Assembly (NCBI GenBank): GCA_910586835.1
Contig: CAJUJU010000067.1
Coordinates: forward strand, 1 to 20,062
Source: an uncultured Acetatifactor sp.
GTDB lineage: Bacteria; Bacillota; Clostridia; Lachnospirales; Lachnospiraceae
DNA length: 20,062 nucleotides
Direction: 5' to 3'
In this document: one piece after another, positions 8,219-15,652 of the stretch
Position numbering within the stretch: position 1 is the first letter of the stretch
Layout of the letters: every line of letters starts with the position of its first letter
Translations under genes and position numbers: made by a program
Notes under the pieces: model-generated
Databases searched by the model: none
Seen by the model: only the letters and a program-made list of their open reading frames with translations
What the model was told of the DNA's origin: nothing

Positions 8219-8274
8219 GGGGCTGTAAAAAACTCTCCTGACGTAGAGGGGAGCTTTTTTACAGTCCCTTTTTG
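8219..8274 (+). terminator. Long hairpin terminator closing the accessory operon
   Basis: GGGGCTGTAAAAAA (8219-8232) pairs with TTTTTTACAGTCCC (8255-8268) with one G-T pair. Inside, CTCTCC pairs with GGGGAG around a 9-nt loop, with a single bulged C. It is followed by TTTTTG. The symmetric A and T tracts let it act in both directions. Confidence 0.9.
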
Positions 8275-8322
8275 TGAAAGGAAATCCTGTTCCGGGCGGT
8301 TTCGTTTTTTGCGGGCGGAAGG

Positions 8323-8352
8323 TTTACAGGAGAGGAAACGGTATGCTAGAAT
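8323..8352 (+). promoter_or_regulatory. Promoter of the exodeoxyribonuclease III gene
   Basis: TTTACA at 8323-8328 and TAGAAT at 8347-8352 are separated by 18 nt, and a TATG element precedes the -10. It lies just after the terminator and about 38 nt before the start codon. Each hexamer matches the vegetative consensus at 5 of 6 positions. Confidence 0.55.
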
Positions 8353-8389
8353 AGAATCGGTATGAGGAAAGAGTAGGAAGGATGGAAGG

Positions 8390-9142
8390 ATGAAACTGAT
8401 TTCCTGGAATGTAAACGGATTGCGGGCGGTTATGGGAAAGAACTTTATGGAGGATTTTAACAAGCTGGATGCGGATTTTTTCTGCCTGCAGGAGACCAAG
8501 CTTCAGGCGGGGCAGATCAGCCTGGAACTGCCAGGATATTTTCAGTACTGGAATTATGCGGAGAAAAAAGGGTATTCCGGCACGGCTGTTTTTGCCAGGC
8601 AGGAGCCGGAAGCCGTCACTTATGGCATTGGTATTGAGGAACATGATCACGAGGGACGGGTCATTACCCTGACTTATCCGGACTTTTATCTGGTTACGGT
8701 ATACACGCCAAATTCCCAGAGGGAGTTGACCCGACTGGAGTATCGTATGCGGTGGGAGGACGATTTCAGGGCATATTTGAACAGGCTGGCAAAGGACAGG
8801 GGAGTGATTGTCTGCGGGGATCTGAATGTGGCGCATCAGGAGATCGATTTGAAAAATCCCAGAACCAACCGCAATAATGCCGGTTTTACGGATCAGGAGC
8901 GGGGAAAAATGACAAAGCTTCTGGAGAGCGGCTTTACGGACAGCTACCGCTGGTTTTATCCCGATCAGGAGGGGGCTTACAGCTGGTGGTCCTATCAGTT
9001 TCACGCCAGGGAGAAGAACGCAGGGTGGCGTATTGACTATTTTCTGGTGTCGGAGAGTCTGAAGGAGCGGATGAAGGGAGCTGCCATTCATGCAGAGATT
9101 CCGGGCTCCGATCACTGTCCCGTGGAGCTTGTGCTGGATTGA
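8390..9142 (+). CDS. xth: Exodeoxyribonuclease III (AP endonuclease)
   Basis: This 250-residue cytosolic enzyme cuts DNA at abasic sites and degrades 3' ends in base-excision repair. All family landmarks are present: WNVNGLRA with Asn7 at the N terminus, LQETK with the metal-binding Glu35, GYSGTA at 61-66, Tyr105, GDLNVAH with Asp144 and Asn146, and the C-terminal PGSDHCPV with Asp241 and His242. The length is the usual one (about 250). The start is supported by AGGAAGG at 8376-8382 and by a promoter directly upstream. It lies between the accessory operon terminator and a TPR-domain gene, and looks like ordinary chromosomal backbone. Confidence 0.97.
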   Translation: MKLISWNVNGLRAVMGKNFMEDFNKLDADFFCLQETKLQAGQISLELPGYFQYWNYAEKKGYSGTAVFARQEPEAVTYGIGIEEHDHEGRVITLTYPDFYLVTVYTPNSQRELTRLEYRMRWEDDFRAYLNRLAKDRGVIVCGDLNVAHQEIDLKNPRTNRNNAGFTDQERGKMTKLLESGFTDSYRWFYPDQEGAYSWWSYQFHAREKNAGWRIDYFLVSESLKERMKGAAIHAEIPGSDHCPVELVLD

Positions 9143-9246
9143 CCGGATTGCAGCGGGTCTGTCCTGGCGGCCGGGCCCGGAGAGGAACGGCCGGTGTGCC
9201 GGCGGAGTACGAGGGCAGAGGCAGGATTGAAACAGGGGGTGTGATT

Positions 9247-11562
9247 TTGAATATTGAAATGATTTTGTCACAGGTGGACGCTTTCTTTGAGGAAAACAGA
9301 GGCCAGGAGGCGGAAAAGCTCATGCGGGAGAGCATCGTCCGGGCAATGGAGGAGCAGGACGATAACAGTCTGCTTCAGCTGCTGAATGAGCTTTTGGGCT
9401 ATTACCGTGAGGCCGGGCGGTTTGAGGAGGCCTGGCTGATTGCGGACAGGGCAGTGGCGCAGGCGGAGAACATGGGCCTGAAGGGAACGATTCCCTATGC
9501 CACCACACTTCTGAATGTGGCCAACGCCTACCGGGCCGGAGGACGGCTGGAGGATTCCATGGAGAAGTACCTTCTGGTACAGGAGATCTACAGGCAGCAG
9601 CTTTCAAAGGACAGCATGCTTACAGCCGGGCTGCAGAACAACATCAGCCTGCTCTGTCAGGAGATGGGAAGGTATGAGGAGGCAAAGGAGTGTCAGCTGA
9701 AGGCGCTGGAGATTGTGAAGAACAGCGATGCAGCCTATGAGCTGGGTGTCACCTATGCCAATCTGGCGGCTACCTGTGTGCAGCTGCAGCAGATGGAGGA
9801 GGCGGGAGAGTATGCACAGAAATCCATGGATACTTTTTCGCAGATCGGTGTCAGGGACAGTCATCTGGGCGCGGCATTGTCCGCCAGGGGAGCCTGGCAT
9901 TTCCGGAGACAGGAATACGGGGAGGCACAGGACTGCTACCTGCAGGCCATGGAGCTTCTGGAACAGAGTGTAGGCAGGAATCAGGCGTATCGACGCCTGC
10001 AGGAAAACCTGGAGCTGTGCCGCAGGGCGCAGGGGAAGGGAACCGGCGTGGGTTTGTCCCTGGCAAGGGCTTATTATGAGGAATGGGGAGCCCCCATGAT
10101 TCGGGAAAGGTTCGGCGCGTACGAGAGCCGCATCGCGGTTGGACTGGCAGGCAGGGGATCCGACTGCTTCGGTTATGACGACGAAGCCTCCCGGGATCAT
10201 GACTGGGGGCCGGATTTTTGCCTCTGGGTGACGGACGAGACCTATGAGCAGATCGGCCAGGCACTGCAGCAGGCGTACGAGGCTTTGCCGGAGGAGTTTG
10301 GAGGCTACCGGCGGGCACCCAGGGTAAACGGCAGAAACAGAAGAGGCGTCATGCGCATTTCTGCTTTTTTTGAGAGCCTTCTGGGAGCAGGAACCTATGA
10401 GGAGATAGACTGGCGTTCTGTCAGCGACGCTTCCCTGGCGGCAGCGGTAAACGGTCAGGTTTTTCGGGACGACGAGGGAATCTTTACTTCCTTTCGGAAC
10501 AGACTGCTGGCTGGGTATCCGGAGGAGATACGCTATCTGAAGCTGGCGGAGGCTGCGGCAGGTTATTCCCAGGCTGCCCAGTATAATTTTCCCCGGATGC
10601 TTGGACGGGGGGACAGGCTGACGGCCCGGATGATGGTTTGGGACGGTATGAAGGCGGCCATGCGGCTGCAGCTATACATGGAGGGGAAGTACCCGCCCCA
10701 CGACAAATGGCTTGTCAGGACGTTGCAGGAGTCCGGGGTTGGCCGCAGGGTGCTTGGCTATCTGGAGCGGGCGGAGAGAGGACTGGCTGCATCGGAGCCG
10801 GATGTCTCCGGAATCTCGGGGGAACTGGAGGCTTTGGGGAGATTTTTTGCCAGGGAGCTCTATGGACTGGATCTGATCAGTGACGTTGATCCTTATCTGG
10901 ATGCCCACAGCCAGGAACTGCTGTATAAGGCGTCCCTGGCGGGAAAAAGCGACAGGGAGCTGGCGCAGGAGATTGCGTCGCTGGAGTTTGAGGCTTTCGA
11001 CAAGGTTCAGAACGAGGGCGGCAGAGCCAGCTGCCAGAACGATTGGGATACCTTTTCCATCATGAGAAAAAGTCAGTATCTGACCTGGAACAGGAGTATG
11101 CTTTTACAGTATCTCTATGATTTCCATCGGGAGTACGAGAGAGGGCATAACCTGATCGAGGAAAAATACGGGCGAATGATGGAGAGTACTGCGCCGGAGC
11201 GGTATGAGGAGATGAAGGGGCGTTTTCCCCAACTGACGGAGGAAAAGCGCAGAATCATTGAGGAGATCTGTGGGCTGCAGGTAAAGTGGATGGAGGATTT
11301 TGCGGCGCAGTATCCTGCGCTTGCGGGCAATGCCAGAAACATTCACACCCGGGAGGACACGGCCTTCAACACCTCCTATGAGACCTATCTGCGGGGAGAG
11401 CTTGGCACATACTCCGATAAGATGCTGGAGCTTTACGGCAGGTATATTGTGACCTACGCCAGAGAGGGCGGAAACCCAGCCCATGATATAATGCGCAACA
11501 GTGTGGAAATGTACGGCTATGGGAGCCTGGAGGAGGCGGAAAAAGGCGTAAAGAGGGGCTGA
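9247..11562 (+). CDS. TPR / DUF4037 nucleotidyltransferase-like / DUF4125 protein
   Basis: This 771-residue cytosolic protein has three parts. Residues 1 to about 270 are tetratricopeptide-like helices (repeated LLN.A.AY...G motifs). The middle part holds GLAGRGSD (299-306), GYDDEAS and DHDWGP (317-322), the signature of DUF4037, which resembles nucleotidyltransferase folds through its GS...D...DHD acidic residues. The last 200 residues are DUF4125, with NEGGRASCQNDW and TFSIMRKSQ near 590-610. This three-part architecture is common in gut Clostridia, but its substrate is unknown. I chose TTG 9247 because AGGGGGTG (9234-9241) lies 5 nt upstream. GTG 9241 abuts that site, ATG 9259 is too far from it, and ATG 9139 would place GC-rich, compositionally odd sequence in front. 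About 100 nt separate it from xth, with no terminator, so they may share a transcript. Confidence 0.88.
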   Translation: MNIEMILSQVDAFFEENRGQEAEKLMRESIVRAMEEQDDNSLLQLLNELLGYYREAGRFEEAWLIADRAVAQAENMGLKGTIPYATTLLNVANAYRAGGRLEDSMEKYLLVQEIYRQQLSKDSMLTAGLQNNISLLCQEMGRYEEAKECQLKALEIVKNSDAAYELGVTYANLAATCVQLQQMEEAGEYAQKSMDTFSQIGVRDSHLGAALSARGAWHFRRQEYGEAQDCYLQAMELLEQSVGRNQAYRRLQENLELCRRAQGKGTGVGLSLARAYYEEWGAPMIRERFGAYESRIAVGLAGRGSDCFGYDDEASRDHDWGPDFCLWVTDETYEQIGQALQQAYEALPEEFGGYRRAPRVNGRNRRGVMRISAFFESLLGAGTYEEIDWRSVSDASLAAAVNGQVFRDDEGIFTSFRNRLLAGYPEEIRYLKLAEAAAGYSQAAQYNFPRMLGRGDRLTARMMVWDGMKAAMRLQLYMEGKYPPHDKWLVRTLQESGVGRRVLGYLERAERGLAASEPDVSGISGELEALGRFFARELYGLDLISDVDPYLDAHSQELLYKASLAGKSDRELAQEIASLEFEAFDKVQNEGGRASCQNDWDTFSIMRKSQYLTWNRSMLLQYLYDFHREYERGHNLIEEKYGRMMESTAPERYEEMKGRFPQLTEEKRRIIEEICGLQVKWMEDFAAQYPALAGNARNIHTREDTAFNTSYETYLRGELGTYSDKMLELYGRYIVTYAREGGNPAHDIMRNSVEMYGYGSLEEAEKGVKRG

Positions 11563-11573
11563 TGATCTCATGA

Positions 11574-11636
11574 AAAAACGCAGCGTAGACGAACCGTTAT
11601 CTCGCAGGTTCATCCGCGCTGCGTTTTACTTTTTTG
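11574..11636. terminator. Bidirectional terminator between convergent genes
   Basis: AAAACGCAGCG (11575-11585) pairs with CGCTGCGTTTT (11617-11627), with an inner GAACC/GGTTC stem. A T-rich run follows on the plus strand and a run of T precedes the stem on the minus strand. It lies between the plus-strand TPR gene and the minus-strand small membrane protein gene. Confidence 0.85.
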
Positions 11637-11666
11637 ATTCAGGGGCTTTCCGTGGCCTTCTGTGTT

Positions 11667-11843
11667 CTATTTTTTTTCATTCCGGATCAATATGTGATAA
11701 ATTGCGATACTAAGACCTGCTGACGCGATGGCTGTCAGTGGCGTGTTCAGATTAATTTCATTCATGTTGCAGAACACATGAATTACCAGAGAAATAATCA
11801 ATACGATTGCAACTGCGGCAAACCCTTTTAAAAAATGCTTCAT
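11667..11843 (-). CDS. Small two-helix membrane protein (58 aa)
   Basis: This short protein is mostly two hydrophobic helices, about residues 8-31 and 41-55, joined by a polar NMNEINLNT loop and ending in basic RNEKK. That gives a small integral membrane protein with no catalytic motif. AAGGAG lies 8 nt before ATG 11843 on the minus strand. The frame continues upstream only to a TTG that falls in the ribosome site, so I take the ATG. Similar tiny membrane proteins of unknown role are common in Lachnospiraceae. A weak TTGAAA/TATATT pair (19-nt spacing) near 11890-11920 on the minus strand could drive it. Function unknown. Confidence 0.72.
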   Translation of the reverse strand: MKHFLKGFAAVAIVLIISLVIHVFCNMNEINLNTPLTAIASAGLSIAIYHILIRNEKK

Positions 11844-12007
11844 AATCTTATCTCCTTCCAAAACAGGTAAATATTTCTTACAACATAGAATATATCAGAG
11901 AAAACGACAGTTTTTTCAAAAAAGTCATAAAAGACTTTCTTCCGTAAGTAAGTGCGTTTTTTTGACGATAAAGCACGCAGTTATTCGTCATTTTCGCAGG
12001 GCGGCGC

Positions 12008-12036
12008 TTGATACGGGAAAATAAATATCGTATAAT
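12008..12036 (+). promoter_or_regulatory. Promoter for the AgrC/AgrA-like operon
   Basis: TTGATA (12008-12013) and a perfect TATAAT (12031-12036) are 17 nt apart. Transcription would begin near 12043, giving a leader of about 245 nt before the kinase start codon. This is the best vegetative promoter in the region. Confidence 0.75.
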
Positions 12037-12048
12037 CAGAAAAGTAAT

Positions 12049-12256
12049 CAGGAAATTGCGAAACAAGTTATGCGGCAGGCGTCATTGTGTAACTTGTGTA
12101 TTCTAACACAGACACGCTTTCGCTCCGGGATTACCGCAGCGGAACATAAGCTGCCAAAGAACGGCAGCTAAGTACCGGCGGTAATCAAGGGTCTGCTTAT
12201 AGAATATACAATTTACATAATTTGGTTTGCAGAAACGAAGGTTTCGCAATTGCCTG
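12049..12256 (+). promoter_or_regulatory. Candidate structured 5' leader RNA upstream of the kinase gene
   Basis: CAGGAAATTGCGAAAC (12049-12064) pairs with GTTTCGCAATTGCCTG (12241-12256), 15 of 16 positions, enclosing 176 nt. Inside are AAGTTA/TAACTT (12065-12070 with 12090-12095), GTGT/ACAC (12096-12099 with 12106-12109), and a long arm of GATTACCGC/GCGGTAATC (12129-12137 with 12178-12186) capped by AGCTGCC/GGCAGCT (12149-12155 with 12163-12169). The outer stem begins about 6 nt after the predicted transcription start and ends 17 nt before the ribosome site. I match it to no riboswitch class I know. A non-autonomous mobile repeat is an alternative, but no target duplication is seen. Confidence 0.55.
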
Positions 12257-12286
12257 CGAAAAGAAAAACAAAAAAGGAGGGACTGC

Positions 12287-13594
12287 ATGATGCAATATAC
12301 CGGAATGCTGCTGTCTTTTTTTGTGCTTTCCCTTGCCATTCGCAACGTGTGGCCCAGGCACATGAGCCTGAAAGCGTTTCTGGTGCTTTACATACTGCTG
12401 TTGGCAGCAGGAATGCCTGTAACGCTCCTGGCCTGTATCCCCTACGGGTTGTTTGCTATCCTGGCGGCAGCTTGTATTTTTGGATTGGTTTATTGCCGGG
12501 AAACGGCTGCCCAGAATGTCTGTATGAGCATGATTGGCTTTGTGCTTGCTGCCGTGACAGACGATTTTGTTAAATTGCTTTTGGATATGCTGCTCCCCAT
12601 GACTTTGTCAAAGCTGCCGTTTTTTTCGGTGGGTGTGGGAGTACTTCGCATTTTGTTGTTTTATGTTTTCACGTTGTTTTGCGGCAAGGGGATTAAAAAG
12701 ATACTGCTGTCAGGCAAAGGTATTTTACGTTTTCCCCAGACCTGGTATTTGGCGGATGCCGGGTTACTGCTCCTGACAACCATATTTCTGTTCGATAATC
12801 TCATTCCGGGAGAAAACGGCTCTGTGGGCAGAATGATCTATAATAATGTCTTACATGTTTCGGGGTATCTGCTTGTTCTGCTTTTTTTGTTTCTGGCCAT
12901 GCGCCGCTCCTGGCTGGAACAGATACAGGCAGAGGCAAAACAGAAGGCCTTACAGGATTTGCAGGACTACACACACAATCTGGAAGTCATGTATAACGGT
13001 CTGCGCTCCTTTAAGCATGATTATGTCAATATCTTGCTCTCTCTGTCCGGCTATATTGAAAATCGCGATGTGGACGAACTAAGGAAATTTTTTGAAACCA
13101 AAATTTTTCCCACAAAGAATTTGATTGACCAGGGTGATTTCAAGCTGAATCAACTTGGCAACATCGGTGTACTGGAAATTAAAAGCCTGCTTTCCGCAAA
13201 AATGATTTACGCCCATGAGTCAGGGATTGATGTCACCATTGACATTCCCGACAGAGTGAACAGTTTACTGATGGATACCGTTGACCTTGCCAGAATACTG
13301 GGGATCTTTTTAGACAATGCAATCGAGGCTACCCTGGAAACGGAACAGCCGCAAATAGGGTTAAATATTCTGCAGAATCAGAACGGTGTGTCAATCACCA
13401 TAAGCAATCGCTTTCGGGATAACGGCGTGGTGCTGCACAAGCTGAAGCAAAAAGGCTTCAGCACAAAGACAGGACATCAGGGAATAGGACTTTCCAACGC
13501 TCAGAAAATTATCGGTTCCTATGACAATGTGCTGCTGGAAACAACCATGCAGTGCGGCTGCTTCGTGCAGCATATGGAGCTTGCCGTCAGATAG
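12287..13594 (+). CDS. AgrC-like sensor histidine kinase (GHKL family)
   Basis: This 435-residue membrane kinase probably senses an extracellular signal, often a peptide in this family, and phosphorylates the LytTR regulator downstream. About six hydrophobic helices fill residues 5-205. The dimerisation helix carries FKHDYVNIL with the likely phosphorylated His244. The ATPase domain shows FLDNAIEA (N box, Asn344) and HQGIGLSN (398-404). Such kinases lack the longer G boxes of classical histidine kinases. ATG 12287 has AAGGAGG 6 nt upstream; ATG 12290 is a near-equal choice, and the longer frame to 12227 runs into the leader stem. The gene follows a structured leader and is 126 nt upstream of its regulator. 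No agrB or agrD is adjacent, so its ligand source is unclear. T-rich codon use differs from the flanking genes. Confidence 0.93.
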   Translation: MMQYTGMLLSFFVLSLAIRNVWPRHMSLKAFLVLYILLLAAGMPVTLLACIPYGLFAILAAACIFGLVYCRETAAQNVCMSMIGFVLAAVTDDFVKLLLDMLLPMTLSKLPFFSVGVGVLRILLFYVFTLFCGKGIKKILLSGKGILRFPQTWYLADAGLLLLTTIFLFDNLIPGENGSVGRMIYNNVLHVSGYLLVLLFLFLAMRRSWLEQIQAEAKQKALQDLQDYTHNLEVMYNGLRSFKHDYVNILLSLSGYIENRDVDELRKFFETKIFPTKNLIDQGDFKLNQLGNIGVLEIKSLLSAKMIYAHESGIDVTIDIPDRVNSLLMDTVDLARILGIFLDNAIEATLETEQPQIGLNILQNQNGVSITISNRFRDNGVVLHKLKQKGFSTKTGHQGIGLSNAQKIIGSYDNVLLETTMQCGCFVQHMELAVR

Positions 13595-13720
13595 GAGTGA
13601 TATGGCCGCGGAGCCATACATTTGAGCCGGAGAGCAGAATCGGATCTTCGGCTGGGGTATTTGCGCAGAGTGAGGCGTTCAAAAACCCTGGCAGGGGAGC
13701 GCTCCGGTAGGAGGACTAAT
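13595..13720 (+). other. Kinase-regulator spacer with a hairpin and 7-codon mini-ORF
   Basis: Between kinase and regulator, AGGAG overlapping the kinase stop is followed by ATG at 13602 and a 7-codon frame ending at TGA (MAAEPYI). TATGGC/GCCATA (13601-13606 with 13613-13618) forms a small hairpin over it. No T run follows, so it should not terminate. The rest of the spacer is non-coding as far as I can see, apart from the regulator ribosome site TAGGAGG at 13708-13714. Confidence 0.4.
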
Positions 13721-14440
13721 ATGCTGAATATTTTTGTGTGCGAGGATGATGACGCGCAGCGGCGGTCAATCGTGCAGACCATTCAAAATACCGTGCTGAT
13801 AGAGGAACTGGATATGCGGCTTGTCCTGGAGGCAGGCGATCCTTATACGCTGCTGGAGCAGGTCAAGACCAGTCAGGAAACCGGCATTTATTTCCTTGAC
13901 ATTGACTTGGGCAGCAGCATGAACGGGATGAAACTGGCACAGCAGATCAGATTGTATGACCCTCGTGGTTTCATCATATTCATTACCGCACATTCCGAAC
14001 TAAGCTATATGACCTTTCAGTATCGGGTGGAGGCGATGGACTTTGTCATAAAAGACAGCCCGGCCGAGGCAAAAGTGAAAATCAGAGAATGCCTGTTAAA
14101 TGCCATGGAACGCTACACGCTCCAGACCAACAAGACACATAAAGTCTATACAATCGAAGCCGGCGGGCGAAAAATCAGCGTGGATTATGAAGATATTTTC
14201 TTTTTTGAAACATCGGGCAACATTCATAAAGTCATTCTCCATGCCAAAGACCGTCAAATAGAATTTACCAGTACCATGAAGGAACTGACAGGCGCCCTGG
14301 ACGATCATTTCGTGCGCTGTCATCGGTCATTTCTGGTAAACAAAACGAACATAAGGGAAATAGACGCTAAAAACAGAATCATCTATTTTACCAACGGAGA
14401 AACCTGTCTGATGTCTACGCGTATGATGAAGGAAATCTGA
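13721..14440 (+). CDS. LytTR-family response regulator (AgrA/ComE-like)
   Basis: This 239-residue cytosolic DNA-binding regulator is the expected partner of the preceding kinase. The receiver domain (1 to about 120) has the acidic pair Asp9/Asp10, the phospho-acceptor Asp60 in YFLDIDLG, Thr89 and Lys111. The LytTR domain (about 139-237) carries the family's FFETSGNIHKV, FVRCHRSFLVN (198-207 region) and the C-terminal STRMMKE. TAGGAGG at 13708-13714 sits 6 nt before ATG 13721, and the 33 residues upstream in frame look non-coding. LytTR proteins bind paired direct repeats; I could not find a clear pair upstream of 12008. Target genes are not evident in the window. Confidence 0.94.
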   Translation: MLNIFVCEDDDAQRRSIVQTIQNTVLIEELDMRLVLEAGDPYTLLEQVKTSQETGIYFLDIDLGSSMNGMKLAQQIRLYDPRGFIIFITAHSELSYMTFQYRVEAMDFVIKDSPAEAKVKIRECLLNAMERYTLQTNKTHKVYTIEAGGRKISVDYEDIFFFETSGNIHKVILHAKDRQIEFTSTMKELTGALDDHFVRCHRSFLVNKTNIREIDAKNRIIYFTNGETCLMSTRMMKEI

Positions 14441-14631
14441 AAGCAAAACTGTCACAGGCATATTGCAGAGTTGAAGATATGCCATGTATAGTTCCTGGCA
14501 TCCCGGGCACACTGAGTGTGTCGGCGGCAGTCCAGAACAGAATGAGGCTGCGCCGGACAGCAAGTGTGAGGGGTGGATCATGATTCAGCCCCTGATTGGA
14601 TGCCTGCCGCGGCAGGCGGATAGGAGCCGAA
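14441..14631 (+). other. Intergenic stretch after the regulator gene
   Basis: I see no gene. GGCATAT (14457-14463) and ATATGCC (14477-14483) form a 7-bp stem with a 13-nt loop, and CACACTGAGTGTG follows near 14510. Neither has a T run, so any terminator here is weak or factor-dependent. A ribosome-site-like ATAGGAG lies just before 14632. Confidence 0.4.
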
Positions 14632-14886
14632 ATGGATATAAACGGAGCAAACGGAATAACCGGAGCCGGAATGGGGCAGCAGGAGATGCCTCTCGGCTTC
14701 GGATTTGCCCTTGCGGCCAATGAACCGGCCATGAAGGGCTACGCGGCGCTGACCGAGGCGGAGAAGGAGCAATTGCTTCTGCGGTGCAAGGATGCGAAAA
14801 GTAAGGATGAAATGCAGAGAATCGTAGACTCTCTTGTGCCTGACACGGATGTGCGGGCAATCATGGAAGAAGAGAAGCTTTCATAA
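14632..14886 (+). CDS. Small conserved-type hypothetical protein (84 aa)
   Basis: The protein has a Gly-rich start, a MPLGFGFALAANEPAMKGYAAL-like core (residues about 18-39, given here in part), and a helical C-terminal half with LTEAEKEQLLLR and a KSKDEMQRIVDSL segment. I recall short Clostridial proteins with a similar P.GFG.ALA.N..AM..F..L and a later S..EM...V..L; they have no known function. It is soluble, acidic and without a signal peptide. TAGGAG about 8 nt before ATG 14632 decides the start over ATG 14596. It is convergent with the dehydrogenase gene and separated from it by the terminator hairpin. Confidence 0.75.
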   Translation: MDINGANGITGAGMGQQEMPLGFGFALAANEPAMKGYAALTEAEKEQLLLRCKDAKSKDEMQRIVDSLVPDTDVRAIMEEEKLS

Positions 14887-14904
14887 GAGATCTTTCCTGT
14901 GGGG

Positions 14905-14942
14905 AAAAAGGACGGCGGAGGTATCAGTACCATCCGCCGTCC
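14905..14942 (-). terminator. Terminator of the acetyltransferase-dehydrogenase unit
   Basis: GGACGGCGGA (14910-14919) and TCCGCCGTCC (14933-14942) form a perfect 10-bp stem with a 13-nt loop. On the minus strand it is followed by TTTTT (14905-14909). The dehydrogenase stop codon (14924-14926) lies in the loop, so the terminator overlaps the end of the coding sequence. Confidence 0.88.
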
Positions 14943-15652
14943 ATCGTTATAATCTGACCGGTCAGATAAGACGGAGCATTGGCAAGCTGCAGGATCAGCT
15001 GCGCCGCTTCCTCCGGCGTTCCCAGTCGGTCTGCCGGGATTTCCTGCCGCAGCGACTCCAGTTCTTCCGCCGACAGGCAGGCGTTCATAGAGGTGTCGAT
15101 GACGCCGCAGGCAACGGCGTTTACCTGAATGTTGCTGGGAGCAAGCTCCTTTGCCAGGGCGCGGGTAAAGGCGTTCATCCCTCCCTTGGAGGCAGAGTAG
15201 GCAACCTCCATGGAGGCTCCCTGCGCGCCCCAGACGGAGGAAACGTTGATGATTTTACCCCTGTGTTTTGAGAGCATCAGAGGGATGGCGGCCCTGCAGG
15301 TGTAAAAGCAGGAGTCCAGGTTTACCGAAAGAACCCGATGCCACTGCTGGGAGGTCATATCCGTGAGCAGGCCAAGATGAGCCATTCCGGCATTGTTGAC
15401 CAGCACGTCGAGACAGCTGATTTTTTCAAAGAGCTGTGCCACATCCGCCTCGCAGCCCATGTCTGCCGGAATGGCCTGACAGCGGACGGCGCAGGTTTCC
15501 TGCAGCGTGAGTGCCAGCGCCTCCAGCATGTCCAGGGAGCGGTGACAGGTGAGAAACAGGTCATAGCCTGCCTGAGCGAAAGCAGTTGCGGCGGCACGGC
15601 CGATGCCCCGGGATGCTCCCGTGATGAGAGCGGATTTATTGTGTGTCGGCAT
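14924..15652 (-). CDS. Short-chain dehydrogenase/reductase (FabG-like)
   Basis: This 242-residue cytosolic NAD(P)H-dependent oxidoreductase is a classical SDR. The cofactor motif TGASRGIG is at 11-18, NNAG at 86-89, and the catalytic set is Asn111, Ser139, Tyr152 and Lys156 (YSASK). The C-terminal TGQIITMDGGW is typical of 3-oxoacyl-ACP reductase-like members. The position alone cannot separate FabG from related reductases, and no other fatty-acid synthesis gene is nearby, so I give no symbol. Start ATG 15652 has AAAGGAG 5 nt upstream. That ribosome site lies inside the preceding acetyltransferase gene, which it overlaps by 17 nt, so the two are one operon. An in-frame upstream extension to 15811 is a shadow of that gene. 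Confidence 0.95.
   Translation of the reverse strand: MPTHNKSALITGASRGIGRAAATAFAQAGYDLFLTCHRSLDMLEALALTLQETCAVRCQAIPADMGCEADVAQLFEKISCLDVLVNNAGMAHLGLLTDMTSQQWHRVLSVNLDSCFYTCRAAIPLMLSKHRGKIINVSSVWGAQGASMEVAYSASKGGMNAFTRALAKELAPSNIQVNAVACGVIDTSMNACLSAEELESLRQEIPADRLGTPEEAAQLILQLANAPSYLTGQIITMDGGWY

Larger units (their letters stand above)
11844..12286. other. 443-bp intergenic region between divergent genes
   Basis: No convincing gene is present: the minus-strand open frames here lack ribosome sites and overlap the structured leader. The stretch is AT-rich. It holds a small AAAGTC/GACTTT hairpin with a T run on the minus strand (11921-11938), an inverted repeat TGACGA/TCGTCA (11963-11968 and 11985-11990) just upstream of a plus-strand promoter, that promoter (12008-12036), and the structured leader listed separately (12049-12256). 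The ribosome site AAGGAGG at 12274-12280 serves the kinase gene. Confidence 0.7.

Noticed and set aside
11878..12066. 62-residue minus-strand frame
   Set aside because: No ribosome site; it overlaps the plus-strand promoter at 12008-12036 and has no recognisable features.
12049..12256. Mobile repeat (MITE-like) explanation for the 16-nt inverted repeat
   Set aside because: Flanking bases give no target-site duplication and the repeat fits the promoter-to-ribosome-site interval; a leader RNA is the better reading, though copies elsewhere could not be checked.
12103..12363. 86-residue minus-strand frame upstream of the kinase, considered as a peptide or small gene
   Set aside because: It overlaps the kinase start and the structured leader, lacks a ribosome site and has no AgrD-like features.
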